Part shown: piece by piece, positions 44,912-61,323 of the stretch | How the letters are laid out: the number at the start of each line of letters is the position of its first letter | Position numbering within the stretch: position 1 is the first letter of the stretch | DNA from: Gelatoporia subvermispora B | Taxonomy: Eukaryota > Basidiomycota > Agaricomycetes > Polyporales > Gelatoporiaceae | Direction of reading: 5' to 3' | DNA length: 64,000 nt | Assembly: GCA_000320605.2 (NCBI GenBank) | Contig: KB445791.1 | Span: forward strand, 913,260 to 977,259 | Notes under the pieces: generated by a model | Seen by the model: only the letters and a program-made list of their open reading frames with translations | Told to the model about the DNA's origin: nothing | Database searches by the model: none | Made by a program: the position numbers and the translations under genes

Positions 44912-45870
44912 TTATGAGCCCTTTGGCAGTTTGAGCTGGAATGTACCTTGGAGAGAGTCAGCACTCTTTGGTCCAGAGCCTGACCTCTGCTACTCACATT
45001 GTGGTAATGTTGTGATCTCCGGCACCACGGCGGCCTGATATCCCAGTCTTTGAAGAGCACCTTTGATGATACCTGCAGGCATTGCAACATACTAGAACCA
45101 AATCATCAAACATACTGGCGACTGTGGATACGTGGAAATCAGCGTACGAGCTTGGCTCTCCGAAGGGAATTCGCGCGTCCTTCCCAGCCAGATATCCGTG
45201 TTATAGGTTTGAAGGCGTTGTCTTGCAGGACATAGATTCCCTGCAGGGAAAATCAGCTACATGATGCAGCCCGCCTCTCGAGGACGCACCCTATGATTTG
45301 TCCTCAGGTTGTCCACTTGCTTGTCCCAGCATGCTGCCCATAAATCCTTGCATACAAACTTGATGGCATCTAGTGTGTCTACGAACATTGCGCGGTCATG
45401 GCATAGCCTGTGTAGTGTATCCGAAAGTTACGGGGCTCGTGAACGTGACCTAGGATATGTAGACATACGACTGACCGCTCTGTAATGTTCGCGCCGACGT
45501 GCATTCCGATGGCCTCCAGCCGTGCTCTCACTGCCTCCTCTTCATCCTCGGCCGTAGGCTTACCGCCTATTGAGTTGCGTGAGACGTTACTGCTGGTAGA
45601 ATCCCTCTGTGATCCCTTCGCGGCAGGCGCAGGCGGTGGGGGTGGTATAAGACCTCCGTCGATCATCTCCTGCTCAATCGCCTTCGCGCGAGCTACAGCT
45701 ACTGCAGCGGAGGCCTTGAGGGTATTTACAGCCTCTATTAGAAAGTAATCCATCGCAGCACCATCAACCAGGCGGACCGGCGGGTCGGCGACTGCGGCGA
45801 GAGACGGTACCATCGCGGTCGCGGAGGCAGGTCGACCAGGCAGGCCTTGGAATGAGTTTCGCGACGACAT
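44912..45870 (-). CDS. TRS33: TRAPP complex subunit Trs33 (TRAPPC6)
   Basis: Bet3-superfamily core subunit of the TRAPP tethering complexes, which activate Ypt1/Rab1 in ER-Golgi traffic. Exons 45870-45476, 45407-45290, 45240-45148, 45091-44998 and 44946-44912, 244 residues. After a Ser/Pro start (MSSRNSFQGLPGRPASATAM) come DYFLIEAVNTLKASAAVAVA, the insert EMIDGGLIPPPPPAPAAKG, RARLEAIGMHVGANITERL, FVDTLDAIKFVCKDLWAACW and DKQVDNLRTNHRGIYVLQD. YVAMPAGIIKGALQRLGYQA follows and TFQLKLPKGS closes it, matching the Trs33 fold in order. The frame upstream of 45870 lacks an ATG. Its start lies 361 bp from the divergent UBR1 start. Confidence 0.93.
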
Positions 45871-46231
45871 GTATGAATTCCTAGACTCGTGTTGGCTGCT
45901 CGAGCGACCCTGCGAGATGAACAAATGCTGGTGTGCCAAGATGCAATCAGGTCCAGATTCTAAGTCGGATAGGCAGCGACAGAGGATGGATGATCAAGCT
46001 ACAAGAAGCAGGCCAGCGTAGCGCTCTGGATAGCCCCCAGTTGTGGCAGACGACGTTCAAGCCGTCGCACTGTACGTCGAGCTCGACTCTGCTATCCTTT
46101 GTGTTCCTCGCTACGACGGGCCACGGGCGTGGCGGAAAGCAAGTGGGGATACCGCGATTGCAGTTGGCCGATAGAACACTTACTCCGTGAGATCGTCATT
46201 GCGGCATTTGTCACCTCAGGCGAGCTGCAGG
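45871..46231. promoter_or_regulatory. Shared divergent promoter of TRS33 and UBR1
   Basis: 361 bp between two start codons facing away from each other. No TATA element is obvious; nothing distinctive seen beyond the arrangement. Confidence 0.45.
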
Positions 46232-49200
46232 ATGTCTGGCCTTTCCACCTTCCTCCCCGCCAGATTCCTCGCCAACATGCATCCGCGCGAGAGGTCGTCC
46301 GACAACCTGTCTCGTCTCCGCTTTGCCCTCGAGACGATGCCAGGTTCACGGAAATATGTTTTCACGCCTGCCACACGGGCCGAGATTCTAGCAGAGCTCT
46401 ATGACGCCTTCTGGGGTCCATACGCACATCTCTTCCTCCCAAACTCCAACTCCAGCCTCCCATTACACGCTACTCTTAGCGAAGTACAGGCCGACGCAGG
46501 CCTCTTCAAGGAGACCCCAGTGGTACCTGGTAGACCGTGCGGGCATATATTCAAGAAAGGAGAGGCATGCTTCCGTTGCAAGTAAGCACCCTAATGTCAC
46601 ATCAGTAGAAATCAAGAGCGTGCTGAACGCGACCGATGATTATAGAGATTGTGCCCTCGATGACAGCTGTGTGCTATGCTCGAAATGCTTCGAGGCAACA
46701 GACCACTCGGACCACAACGTCAGCTTCTTCATCGCCCAGCAATCCGGAGGCTGTTGCGATTGCGGAGACATAGAGGCATGGCGTAAACCGATTAATTGTC
46801 CACATCACCCCCCATTGCCACAAGCCGTAGAATATCTCAGCAATTTTGCGTTGAAGACATTACAGACCACTCCGAAGCCTACGCCAAAGGCCTTCTTTGG
46901 CCAGGATGTCCCTCCCGTCCGTGACTATCCATTTAGGACGTCTGTCCCTCCGGAGCTTCGGGAAAGCATGGGCAAGACAGTGGGCTATGCGCTCGACTTT
47001 CTCTTAGACACTTTGGACTACTCCCCGGACGAAACGATCGTCCCTGCAACTGAAGTGGACCTACGGGCGCAACCTACCGGAGACCCGATGATACGGGACC
47101 AGTTCTGTATTGTTCTCTGGAACGATGACAAGCACTCATTTGACGAAGTCATCAACATCCTATGCGACCCACCTAATCGAGACTGGGAGGAAGCCTCAGC
47201 GTTGGCAGAGCGTATCGATGAGCAAGGTCGCGAGATTATTGACATGCACACCAACATCCCGAAATTGCTAGAGGTGGCTCACGCGATTGCCCACATTGAT
47301 CTTGGTGTCACGGTTCGGCGCGCATTTGATACGTTCAGAGAGCAGGTTGCTGCCGTCATCATCGAGTGGCTACTCGATCTTACACGGAGTCGGCTCGGCT
47401 CAGATGCGTTGATTCTCCGGGAGATCATCGCTTCTGAACTACTCTCTCCGAGGAAGGGCTATACCGTCTACACTCAGGGTAGCAACAATACCGTCCTCGA
47501 CAATCCTGACCCAGCAAGAGTAGACTGGATGTTTGTCTATCATGCCAGGCTGTGGAAACGGCCAAGACTGCATCTGAAGGAAGTCTACGCTTCACTCCTC
47601 ATCCTCAGTCACGAACACAAGCTTGCGATAGGTAATGTACCTCGAACCATGGACATGTGATGAAGCTCATTGTTGTCAGCATCTCACTTTGCCAGCGTGT
47701 ATCCTCGCATTATTGACACTTATCTCCTCGTGGACCGTGAAGCCGAGACATCAATCAAATATTTTGCTTTGGAGCTCTTTACAACACCATCTGTCGCATT
47801 GTACACTGTCCGCCACCACAATCTTGTATCTCGACTGCTATCCATCATTACTTCATTCTTCACAAATCAGATCCAGGAGAAGAGAATCGTCACACCTCCC
47901 AATCCTGACGCTACCATTGATGTAGACTCATTCCCGTTCAAGTCAAAACGCTTTATGCCGGTGTTCAGCGACCTCCGCTACCTCTGCCACAATGAACCAG
48001 TGCAGCAGCTCATCGCACACAATCGGGAATTCATCGTGCAGTTCTCAAAGACATGCCAGATCTTCATGTGTGTTAACCCAAACAAACGCGCTGCGTCGAG
48101 CCATGTCGAGTACGAGACGGACGCGTGGATTAGCGTCTTTAACGTAACGCTCTCCCTATCGCGCGTCATCAAGGTCTACGGCGAGGCGTTCTCCCGGGCG
48201 ACTGCCGCTGAACTCGTCAGCGCAATTACAACGGTTATGCACCACATCCTGATGGTGACTGCCCATACGGACGACCAGAGGGACGTCACTCGGTTCCCGC
48301 CCGCTCGTTTTCACGACATCGAGTTTGGATCCCGCGGGTACCGCGTAGTCGAGTTTGATGTGCTGGAGGGCTGGGTTAGCTTCCACCATTCACTACAGTG
48401 GCTTCTCGCGGAGCTGATCAAGCATGTCGACATCCTGAGTGAGGACTCTTTGCAGGAGGTTGGGCTAACGAGCCTGCGAGATGTATGTCTACGGAATGCG
48501 AGCGAGCAAGCCGTATTGACGATTATTGACTACCCTCTGCGAGGTGCGCCGAGTATTGCCCGGCTTGACGTGAGACTCATGCTACTTTTCTTGATCTAGT
48601 CCTTGCCATGATAGCACAGATTCGAACGGGCCTGTGGGTCCGCAATGGGTTCGCCATCCGAGGACAACTTCTCCACTACCGCGACTTCATGCTCAGGGAA
48701 CTGTGCTATGATCAAGACCTGTTCATTTTGCAGAGCTCGCTGGTCATTCTCAGCCCCGATTATGTCTTCGTCAGCATGCTTGACCGATTCCAGCTCACTG
48801 GGTACTTCGCAGGGGCAACGCTCCACCCGTCATACGATGAGAACCATCTTGCCAGCATGGTTGAAGAGTTCATGTATGTCCTCATCACGATCTTGACGGA
48901 GACGGCAAATGCGACGAAGATGTCCTTGCCAATCGCTGTCAGGAGGGAGATTATACATGCCCTCGCGGTCGGTCCCTGCACTTTCACCGACCTCACGAAG
49001 CGTGTGGCCGAGAGGATGGTAGATGATGTTTGCTTTGAACGCGTCCTAAAGGACGTCGCCAATTTCAAGCCGCCAGATTCAACTTCCGACTCTGGAATGT
49101 ACGAGCTCAAGGACGAGTGCTTTGAGGACGTCAATCCGTTCTTCTATCACTATACTCGCAACAAGCGAGAGGAAGTGGAGACCGTCTTGCGGAACCGCCT

Positions 49201-51962
49201 CAAGAAGCGAACCGGCGAAGAAGATCCTGTCCTCGTGCCGAAACCATTGGACATTCCCACCGGGCCATTCTCTGCTCTACCTGCGGCTCTCGAATCCGAA
49301 GTCCTCCTGCAAATTATGTTCTATGGCCTTTACAACGTGCTAACACTGACGGAAGCGATGGGTGCTACGCCGGCGTCGGCAGAGGCAATCCTTGATCAGA
49401 TGCTGCACCTCGTAATGCTTGCTTGCGTGAACCGCCCTCGAAAGTTCAGTCAGGTTGCAGTGGAGAAGATCTTCGAGGAACACAAGAGCTTGTTGGACAT
49501 GCTCTGTTCCCTCGAATATCACGACAAGTATAAATCGTACCACGCTCGGACAGCATGGATTCTGAGCCAGATTGCAAAGGAAAGGCCCACGGACGTGCAG
49601 CAGCGTCGCCAGGTCCCAGCTGACGCTGGCCAAGTCGATTCGGCCAACACGAAGAAGCTTGCAGCACAGGCGAGAAAGGATGCTATCCTGGCTCAGATGA
49701 AGGCTCAACAAAATCGGTTCATCTTCAATTCCGAGGATATGGATGATGAAGACGACGAGATCGGGTCAGAGACACCCGAAGAGCCAGTGTCATATGGTAC
49801 CTGCATCGTCTGCCAGGAAGAACTCAATGCTTCCAAGTCGTTCGGTTCACTGGGGCTGATTCAACCCAGCCGCTTGCTACGACGATTCCCGGACAGCTAC
49901 TACCAGTATCTCAACGAAGCTATCATGGCGCCGTCCTCCTTTGATCGGGCGACCGACAATCCCGTGGACACTAGTTTTCCTCCTGTCAATGCCGAGAACA
50001 AGGACGTGAAGGCACGTGCCTCGCATCACTTCGACGGGTTCTCTAGCCAGCACACGCGATTTGGCCTCCACGCATCAATATGCAGCCACAGGATGCATTT
50101 AGAATGCTTCCATGTCTACAACACTTCCATACGGCAGCGGCACAGACAACAGGCAACGAGGAATCATCCCGAGAGCATTGCCCGCAAAGAGTTTATCTGC
50201 CCTCTATGCAAGAGTCTCGGGAATGTTATGATTCCCGTCTCAATGGACTCTAAGCCCGTCGGGATGACCGATGTGATATTCCCCGACTGGATTCGTGCAG
50301 TCGGCATCCATATCCTGAAGTCGAAGCCTGACCCGTACTTGGAAGGATTGCAGTTCCGCAATGGCACAGGCGAGTTCGTCTTTTGGAGTGCTCAAGATCC
50401 TGGCTATCAGAACATCACTCGAGTCGCTGACAAGCCCGACATCGAGACCCATAAGATGGTAGACACCGTCATGTCTATCACAAGGACATTCTCATCGCAG
50501 ACCAGACATCTCCGCGAGCGACCGGAGCCAGACCTGCCGGAACGTGGAGCGGGTATCTACTTACCTGATGAGCTTGTCGGCTATACTATAGCATCCCTCG
50601 AAGTGGCCCAACGAGGTGTCGGCAAACCCGGAACAATTGTCGCGGACAACATCACGGAAGCGCAGAACCACCTAATTCGCGGGCTGCTATTGTGCTTGAC
50701 TAGATTGGCCGCCATTCATTTCCACAATCGACCGGACGAAGGTCGCGACTCTGTCCGTCAAGCAATCATCAAGAGATTGCTACCAGAATGGAGCCGGGCT
50801 TCCCTAAGCACCTACGCTTACCCCCTACTCCTGCGGGATCCCTTCACGATCCTTGTCGAGACTGCGGCGATCGCTCCCCAGTACCTGCCGCAGGTTCTGA
50901 CTCTCACCTATTATGCTTGCCTCGCGCGCACAGCAATCGGACTTATCTACGTGCTCAACAAGACACGCAGCCATCATGCGACAAACATTCTGCAACGAAG
51001 CCACGAGGACATCTTCGGTGATATACGCGTGTTCTTCATGTCCGTGGTTCGACATTCACCAGTCTTCGAGCAAGCAGCGGACGTGGTGTTCCTGTTGTTT
51101 GGCGATGCCCGTATCGAGAAGCTGTTGTATGCGTTCACCCTTCCTTTCCTCCGCCGCGCTGCAATTTTGTGTCGCGCGGTCTCACCAACAGAATTTCCCA
51201 CGCCAACCTCGACCTCCGATGATGTTTGCGAGTACCGGAGGCTATTGACGATGCTCGACATACCCCCGCTAGCAGATCTGCCCAGGCACGACACATTGCA
51301 GAATGCACTCTCCGGCTGGTGCGCGCATTACGGCCACTCCCATGCCGCCTCGCAGCTCAACTGTGGAGTCGTGCTGGAATATCCTGTCATATACCGCATC
51401 GCCCGGCTGCCGCTAATTCTGGACAACTTATATTTGGAACAAGACAGATACATGACATGCGGACGCTGCAAGACGGTTCCCTTGGATGCGGCCATCTGTC
51501 TACTGTGCGGGACGACCGTGTGCTTGCAGAGCCATTGCTGCGTTGACCAGGACAATCAACGGAGAGGTGAATGCAACATACACACAAGGGAGTAAGCGTG
51601 TGTTCGTGGCGATCGCAAGAAGCTGGCTAACTTCTCTGTGTCAGATGTGGGGGCCCAATAGGGCTTTACTTCCTTGTCAAACGCTGCGCCCTTCTCTATC
51701 TGTATGCCAACAACGGAACGTTCGGTCAATCTCCATACCTGGATGTACATGGCGAAGTGGATAACTCGATGAGGTGAGTTCCGTTCATGTCTTCACCTCA
51801 TTGTTGGAGCTGAGTCCGCGATGTAGACGAGGGCGGAGGCAATACCTGCACCACGCTCGGTGGGAGGAAGTGCGCCGAATATGGCTAAATCATGGGATTC
51901 CAACCCTGATAGCACGGAAATTAGAGGGCACAGTCGATAATGGTGGATGGGAGACACTGTGA
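46232..51962 (+). CDS. UBR1: N-recognin E3 ubiquitin ligase Ubr1
   Basis: RING E3 of the N-degron pathway, recognising destabilising N-terminal residues with the Rad6-type E2. Exons 46232-46581, 46646-47631, 47680-48543, 48600-51591, 51645-51773 and 51827-51962, 1818 residues, near the family's usual 1,900. The UBR box starts CGHIFKKGEACFRCKDC and continues CVLCSKCFEATDHSDHNVS and GGCCDCGDIEAWRKP, with zinc ligands in place and the first intron cutting the box. An N-domain (ClpS-like) segment follows, with QFCIVLWNDDKHSFDEVINI. The long helical body contains LRYLCHNEPVQQLIAHNR, FEFDVLEGWVSFHHSLQWL-type motifs and FILQSSLVILSPDYVF. The RING-H2 includes CIVCQEEL, CSHRMHLECF and FICPLCKSLGN. The C-terminal UBR-autoinhibitory zinc region has CGRCKTVPLDAAICLLCG. 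It appears intact. Confidence 0.95.
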
Positions 51963-52093
51963 GCTCTCCAACATGGCATCAAGTCTTTTCGCATTTGTAG
52001 TATCTTGTATCACGCACGTCGCATTCTTCAGGACTATAATGTACCCCCTACGCATAACAAAGAATTACGAGTAGAATGTTTCACCTGGATCTC

Positions 52094-54363
<2,270 letters not shown>

Positions 54364-56629
54364 TCACGATCACAGCGCCGAAAAGTGAGCTGGTCGTATA
54401 CAGGTGAAGAGGCCACAGGTCAACGCGTCCGTCGTGGGCGCCGACGACCAAGGTTCAGCGCGCCTCGCAGTCGCCGCTGCAGCTGTAGCGCACATCCCCG
54501 ACTGTCTCTCTTCCATTCTACCTTCGACTCACGAAAATTCTAGTTTGCTCAGATTCCCACCTAATATACCAAGACCGGATTCAACAGCGCGTTTGAATTA
54601 GCTACAAACGATAACATGACCTACCTAAGGCATTGCCGGACTCTACGATATTCATTTGATATGGTGGACCAGGGCACACGATAGTGGCGTCGCGCAACTC
54701 TCAATCAGCACGTAAGGTTAACTAATATCCGCTCACTTCCTGCATGCCGTTGTTGTAGGTTCAGGGAAAGTACCCTTCCTGGGCCAACTTACCGTGTCCG
54801 CTTCAATACTTGCTCCAAGCATTCTGATAATTGAACAATAGACACCGTGTCCACGCCGCCGAAAAGTCTCATGGCCAAGGCACTGACCATAGATGGAGAT
54901 CACAATGTTTCATTGTCTCGGCAAACATTTGCTCAATGCGGCATGATGCCCACAGGCCAGAGCCATATATGATCTGTAGGTTTCCGGAGCAGGAGGACTC
55001 ACCTCGTGGCGAGCCTATTACTGCGAGTTATCGATGAATCGGATTGAATAGTCCATGCCGAGCTCCAGGGCACTCGTCAGCAGGAAACTCCGCTTCTACT
55101 GATGGCTGACATCCGTAAATTCAGTGTAATCAGCGACTGAGGCGACACCCCAGATGGTTGTCGGCGATGGTACATCTACGCCGCCTCTCGCATCAATACA
55201 GACCCAATGTCTGTATCCGCCATACCGCCGCCCCCTCAAGGAACACAAGTTGCGATGACTGTTTGCAATCGGGTTACGCTTCCGCCGCTTATCTGGGTGC
55301 TCTTTCCTACGATTCGCTTTCGCTTTGCTTTCGGTGGCGCGTCCGTGAATACGTTTTCAGGTGCTAGTGACTGTGCACCGAGGCCTCTGGCAGACTCTGG
55401 CCACATTGTCATGTTCTTGACGTCCTCGGTTGACCGCTGGGCCGAAGGCGGTACCCTCTGTTCCAAGATTCCCGCCCGAAAGTTCACAGGTCGCTGCGTC
55501 GTTCTCGGAAGCACCAGCTTTCGTCCGTTCTTTTGCCGTGGCCGGTCTCTATATTGGTTCGATTGGTCCGCTGAACTTCCATTTTCGAATGAATAGCCTC
55601 ATCTCACATATCCCTGATCAGGTGCGACGTTCCGTTGTTTCTTTGATATGGAATACTGTCGCTCAACCTACAGTAGCTTTTGCAAACAGCTGTACATCAG
55701 GTTCCCAACAGCTGCCCAAGTTCGCATCCATTGAGTCGAGATTATCAACAAGCGAGCGTATTCCTAGTGTATTGATCAGCTGCAGGCGTGCGCCTTCCTG
55801 TACACTTCGGGTTCGATGCGTGATCTTTGACGTGCGTCGAAACAGTCTGACTAATTGCGCGAACTATGAACGCCAGCGGTGCTGTATTGTGGTATGACTT
55901 CGGTGCCACCTCGGCCGGCAGGGGTTAAGTTTTAACCCTGGGATCTAGGTGTCTGGACTGCGCGCTCGCATGTCACAGCTGCCCTTGACCAGCGTTTGAG
56001 ACCATGAATAACCAGTCCTTCTATCTGGTTGTGAGAGCATCCTTCCATCCATTGCTCTCGCGCCAATGGAGCTTCCGGCAGTCACTCCACGCAGGGAACA
56101 CTACGAGACCTGTGCGTATGGACATATCGGAAGAACGGCGATGCAATGTGGCGGCCGTCGGTAAACTTTTCTCACTGACCTGTTTCTGCGGAACATCCCT
56201 AAGTTGTGTGGTATGGCCTTGGGATCCTGTTTAAAGACGCATGCGGACTGAAAGAGGCGTCTCCGATGAGGCGGTCGGGATCATCCGCGGCTGGTGTAGG
56301 CGAGTGTAGCGTTCATCTCACAAAGGGGCCGCGTTTACTCGTGTTAGGGTACACTCCCCCAGCACGTTCCACAGACGCCGGTGGTTGGATTTGGGGTAAG
56401 TCCAAGTTGTGATATATAATTTTACAAAGGAATCGAAAACAGACTGGTTACGACATGCATATTACGTTCAAGCAGAACAAGAGGAAAATGATTAACTGTC
56501 AACGCAGTCAGCCGAGCAGATGGGCTTCAAGTCAGTAGTTCCAGTCCTGGTTTGAGGAAGCATGTGACAGCACTAGCGAGCAGACAGATGCGCCCCAAGG
56601 AAGTCAAGACAGTGATATAGCCAGAGCGG
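54364..56629. other. 2.2-kb region without a supported gene
   Basis: The left end should contain the first exon and promoter of the glutamyl-tRNA synthetase gene. Plus-strand frames at 55207-55897 are open for 129-155 codons but show no family similarity, no coherent splicing and no gene-like residue pattern. I found no repeat or RNA gene. Confidence 0.35.
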
Positions 56630-59600
56630 TCAAGATCGCAGGGTCCCTTCGCCATGGGACGTAGTGTAACGAGCCAGCAGATGTGTATACGTGTCGGAGA
56701 TCTGAGAGAAGTTCACAGTGTCATCATGGCGGTGCGATAACGGGAAAGAACGGACCTTGGCGGCACGCGTCCCACCATCAGGTACGAACCGGCATACAGT
56801 CGTCGCAGCTTCGAACCAGCGCTTGGCCTCATCCAGTAATGACGCACTGTGAGCACTTTTAGCAGTCGCTCCATGTCACATGTGAACAAGTCGTCACGGA
56901 CTGGAGGCACTCAATACCGGTATTATATGAGGTTCCCAGAAGCCATACGCGCTCGTCAACCGGGTACGTCTCCTGCATGAAGCCGGTTAGTTGCTTGCCA
57001 CTTTCCCGAAGAGCCAAACTCACTTCAGGACCGGCTTCGGCCGTATGCTCTTCCAGCACGGTGACAGCTTGTTCGGCGTACCCTATTGCTTTGGCTCGAT
57101 CCGCTGCAGTATTACGGGACAAGAGAATGGTGCAGATCGCACGGAGCCATCTTGAGAATTTTCCAATTGACAGGCACGTGCGGTCCAGACTTGCATGTAG
57201 AATGGCCTATCTCAACTCAGAAATCAGGTCCGGCTACATGGAAGCCTAAGCAAGGAACGTGCCTCCAATGCTGTGAATAGGACTACAAAGGGAAGGAGAT
57301 AGCGTGCCGCGCGGAACGTCATATTAGTGATGCATACAATACCTTCAACCGGGCAATCTTTCTCGACCCACTGTGAAGGAACACATTGAGTGAATTTCCA
57401 AACATTTCACACACAGGATGCAGACCAAGATGTCCGCAATAGCTTCAAAAGTGTTCACGGCAAGTGCGTCTGATCGAACGAGCTCCTGCAAAACGGGGCG
57501 GTGAGTCATCCTCCGACAAGTTAGACTGTACCCACCTCGATAACACTGAGTAATCGGTTCCAATCCTTGAGGTGGCATAACATCTCCGCTTCGAATACCC
57601 TCAGGACGTGGAGAAGCGATTGGGTACGCAGTACGTCGTCATCGCTAAGTGAGGTAGTGGAATCCCCCACCTTTCGTATGCGCTTCTTGCATACAGAAAT
57701 CTCTTCTAGCAGCTCTCGGAGCGCCTGGGGCTGACATACGATGTGAGAGCGGCTCATTTCGCCTAGTCCATCCCGCTCACATGATCTGCTGATTCCGCAG
57801 CAAACTTACGGCGGATCGCGAAGACTGCGCTGGAATCAGTGAGAATACCTCGATCGGAGCGCAAGCGTGACCACCTCTGCCAGCTACAGCTGCGAATGAC
57901 GCATTGATAATCTGGTTATGAACCTCCGCATCATCTACATCGGTCAAACTGGATTCGCGATGATACTCGAGGAGCTATACGGCAATTGTCAGTCCGATAT
58001 GCGGCTCAACGAATTCGGAGACATCCGGCCACTATACCTGTCGCGCGGTATCGAACAAAGTTGACACGCTCTCTTCCGAGTCTTCCCACTCGGAGCATCC
58101 TTGCACGGCAGTATTGTATGCGGTGCGCCATAACCACGAGATATCTTTGGTAACCATCGCAGCGCTTTGTTGTGCGATCAAGTTCGCGACCAGGTCGATG
58201 GCTAGAAGCAGTGAGTCCCTCAATTCCGCTGTAGAACAAACAAGTATCACCGGTCTGGTAGTGCCTAATAAGCGTTGCAATCAAACCAGTGCTATAGAGA
58301 ACATTCCATGAGACGAACATGCGTCGCTGTGTGAAGAGTAGCTCAGTTCAGTACTGACCGGCTTGCTGCAGGCTCTGCCATGAGTTTGAGGACAAGTCTG
58401 ATGATGCAGCGGACGAGGGTGACAGCTTCCACGTTTGTTTGTGGGGTTTCATTACTCCTCAAAGTCCTCAATAACGCCTCCAGTACCGAAAGTAGCAATG
58501 GCTTCATCTCATATTCATTAGCGAGCTGCGTCGCCAATAACAGCATCTTCGGATTGAAATCGGCGGCGTTCACCATGTCTTGCACGGCGCTGATAGCTAG
58601 ACCCAGGACAGAGACCTATTAATGGGAATGTGACAGCTTCGGAAAGACTAACCTTCATCTTCCAGACCTGGCGAATATCAGTTGAAACAGGATCTCGAAG
58701 TATCTCATGCGTACCTTGATGAACTGCGATCAATAACAGGATGTAATGTGTGGCAGCCTCTTTTCCAGAACAGCGACGGGCGGTGGCCGATGCCCTGGCG
58801 TAGTCTCTCAGCTGGATATAGCAGAGAGCACCTTTCCGGAAGCATTTCGGGTTTGCCGTGGATGACAGCACGTTGAAAACACTATGTGTTCCGACTAGGA
58901 ACCAATCGGCTGCTTCTGACCATCGTTTAGCGTTATACTGACGATCACCAAATTGCCAGATAAGCTGTGGGCAAGGATTCGATGCGCTGACAAGTATCAT
59001 AATTGGAATAGCGCTCACCGTTAAGCACGCAGTAACAGCGACTTTAGAAAGGTCAAATTCGGCCTTGTCAACAACTACCTGATTGAGTTCGAATGTGTCG
59101 CGAGGTGATCGAGAAAAGAGACGCACGTTCAAACCCCATTTGAATGTCATGCATAGCCCTTGTATGGGTCTCATCCTTCGAACAATGAAATATCAGGGAC
59201 AGCAACAACCGCTCCACGGAAGACACGCTCGATTCATCTTTCGTGCTCAATACCCGTTGCAGACAATGTTGATGAACGGTAGTAACAAGAACTCTGCAGT
59301 CATCAGTCGATGCGAACGAGGCGCATATATCGACTCACTGATCTTGCCCGAGCGTTCTCAGTTCCTGCAAAATGCTAGGTGATGCGTCATGTCACACCGC
59401 CGACCTTCACCCGAGAGAGAAATAAGATAAATAAGACGAACTCGGTAATATTGCCTTCCGTCACGGGCATGTGATCCACGATGGAACGGAAGGCTATGTC
59501 ATACGGGTGGCTATTCTCAGGTCATGTCCGGACTACAAAAGCCGGCAGACGCACCATCAAGAAGCGCGGACGAAGTTGCCTTGCGTCTTTTCAGGACCGC

Positions 59601-61323
59601 CACCCTCATCCATCGGAGCTGTTGAAATTCTGCCGTCGTCTAGAAGTGTGATCAATACTTGTACTAGTGCAGCAATTGACCCTGATTGACGGTGCTCACC
59701 TGGTCTGCCGCGTCAACGGATGCGAGCAACTCTTGTAGAGTGGCTTCTGCGCGGGCCAAATTTTCTGGTACTTCGGAAGAAGACAGATAATATGCGCGAG
59801 CTGCAGGGTTCTCTTCAATTCAATGCCCGCGCGATGGCACACTGCAGGCTGCGCACCTAAGCTGCGCAAGATCGAGCGCTGATACGTAGGCCGTGAATGC
59901 CAATTTTGCCAGATAACTCACACGCACACGGCTTCCCACGTGTACGCACCTTCAATTCCCCTTCCGTAGTATTGGCCACATTCTCAAGTGGCTCAATTAT
60001 CGAGAACGCGCGTTGCAACCACTTCACGGAGTCTCGGATCTTTTGAGGAGAGCGTTCAGCTTCGCGTGAGCCAGCCTTCAATAAGGATTTTCCTATTTGG
60101 AGCAGCTTAGCCGCGAGTGATTCACGCTAGAATGCAGCATTGTGTTAGCCCGGATCGGAGAGAACAAGGTGGCATCCCCACATCGCGCGGCTGTAGAAGT
60201 GTAAGACATTGATCGTTGTCTGGTGGCCGGCATGTGAGTGACAGGAACACGGAGGGCGCACTGCTCCGATGTGACGACTCTCACCCATAATCTTCTGCAG
60301 CATGAACTCAGCGACGGCATCATTTTCTTCTCTCCAGGCCTGATTGATGCGGATAAGTGCATGTGGAAGGTTCTCAGCCGCAGTACTTACTGCCTCCATC
60401 CTGCTGGAAAAGTAGTGCATGATCGCACGTGCCTTAGCCTGGGAATGCAACCCTTGTGGATCCTCTGCGCCTCTCAGGCTTTCCTCATACTGATGCGCAC
60501 GTCAGTTCTCCACGAGAACATCGGGGACGTTGTTAGAACAACCTTGGCGGCGCAGGCTAGCACGCTAGCAGCAAGAGTTCCGTTTCCCGTTTCTGTTGAT
60601 CCGGGAAAGGATAGGTGTCAGGCTCACGTAGTTATCCTGCGGTAATCACCTCGGAATAACCATACACACCTGAGAGGCTGGCGCCAGCCTTGCTCGCGAG
60701 CTGGAGCACGTGAATTAAAGCTTGAAAGCGGCACGATAAGGTTTGTGGTCTGCCACGTTCTAATGCCGAAGACTTAGACGTACTCTGTACATTTGGTTTT
60801 TGTTCGAGCCCAGCCTCAATGAGGCGGAAGCCTGCCAACCTTACTACACATATCGGACGTCAAGGTTCCCTGCCGGGTTGGGAACAGACGTAGGTGGCTC
60901 ACATGCAGCGAAGACGGCGCGACATTCGTCATCAGGGCCTTCTCGTATCAGGGCTGATGCATTCCAGAGCCACACTCCTACAAAGCTGGGGAACAAGCGG
61001 TGTCAGATGGTTGGTTCTGCGCACCTTCGCGATCCAGCGCGTCAGCAAGGGAAAGCCACTTCTTGTTGGACTTCGGGCGGTGGGCCGTGAAGGACTCTGC
61101 GAGGACGGCTATCTGGTGCAGATCAGACCGGATGGAGGCCGAGGCGCCCCGCCTGGAATCATTGAGTTTGGGTTTGATAACAATCAGGATATCTGAAAGC
61201 AGGAGCGGATGCGGGCATGCTTAGCAGGCACGGGCACGCTATTTTGGATAATTACAACTGACCCTGGATGGACTGATAAATGTCGTCCAGATCCGAAGGG
61301 AGCTTTCTTTTGTTCGCTGACAT
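56630..61323 (-). CDS. SPO22: Meiosis protein SPO22/ZIP4-type (TPR)
   Basis: Large TPR-type scaffold needed for meiotic crossover formation (the Zip2-Spo16-Zip4 group in yeast). It starts MSANKRKLPSDLDDIYQSIQ at 61323. The next exon (61191 to about 61030) reads PKLNDSRRGASASIRSDLHQ, IAVLAESFTAHRPKSN and KKWLSLADALDREG. Then come VWLWNASALIREGPDDE and LAGFRLIEAGLEQKPN. Midway, KWLQRAFSIIEPLENVANTT and the strongest family block LIWQFGDRQYNAKRWSEAAD, WFLVGTHSVFNVLSS and KCFRKGALCYIQLRDYARA occur, followed by VNAADFNPKMLLLATQLA, CIIRLVLKLMAEPA and ISWLWRTAYNTAVQG. The C-terminal exons read LLDEAKRWFEAATTVCRF and ISDTYTHLLARYTT with a stop at 56630. More than fifteen short exons; I did not fix every border. 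A single unbroken gene is likely. Confidence 0.88.

Noticed and set aside
55207..55897. Overlapping plus-strand ORFs of 129 and 155 codons
   Set aside because: No similarity, no splicing logic, and low plausibility of residue composition; treated as chance.
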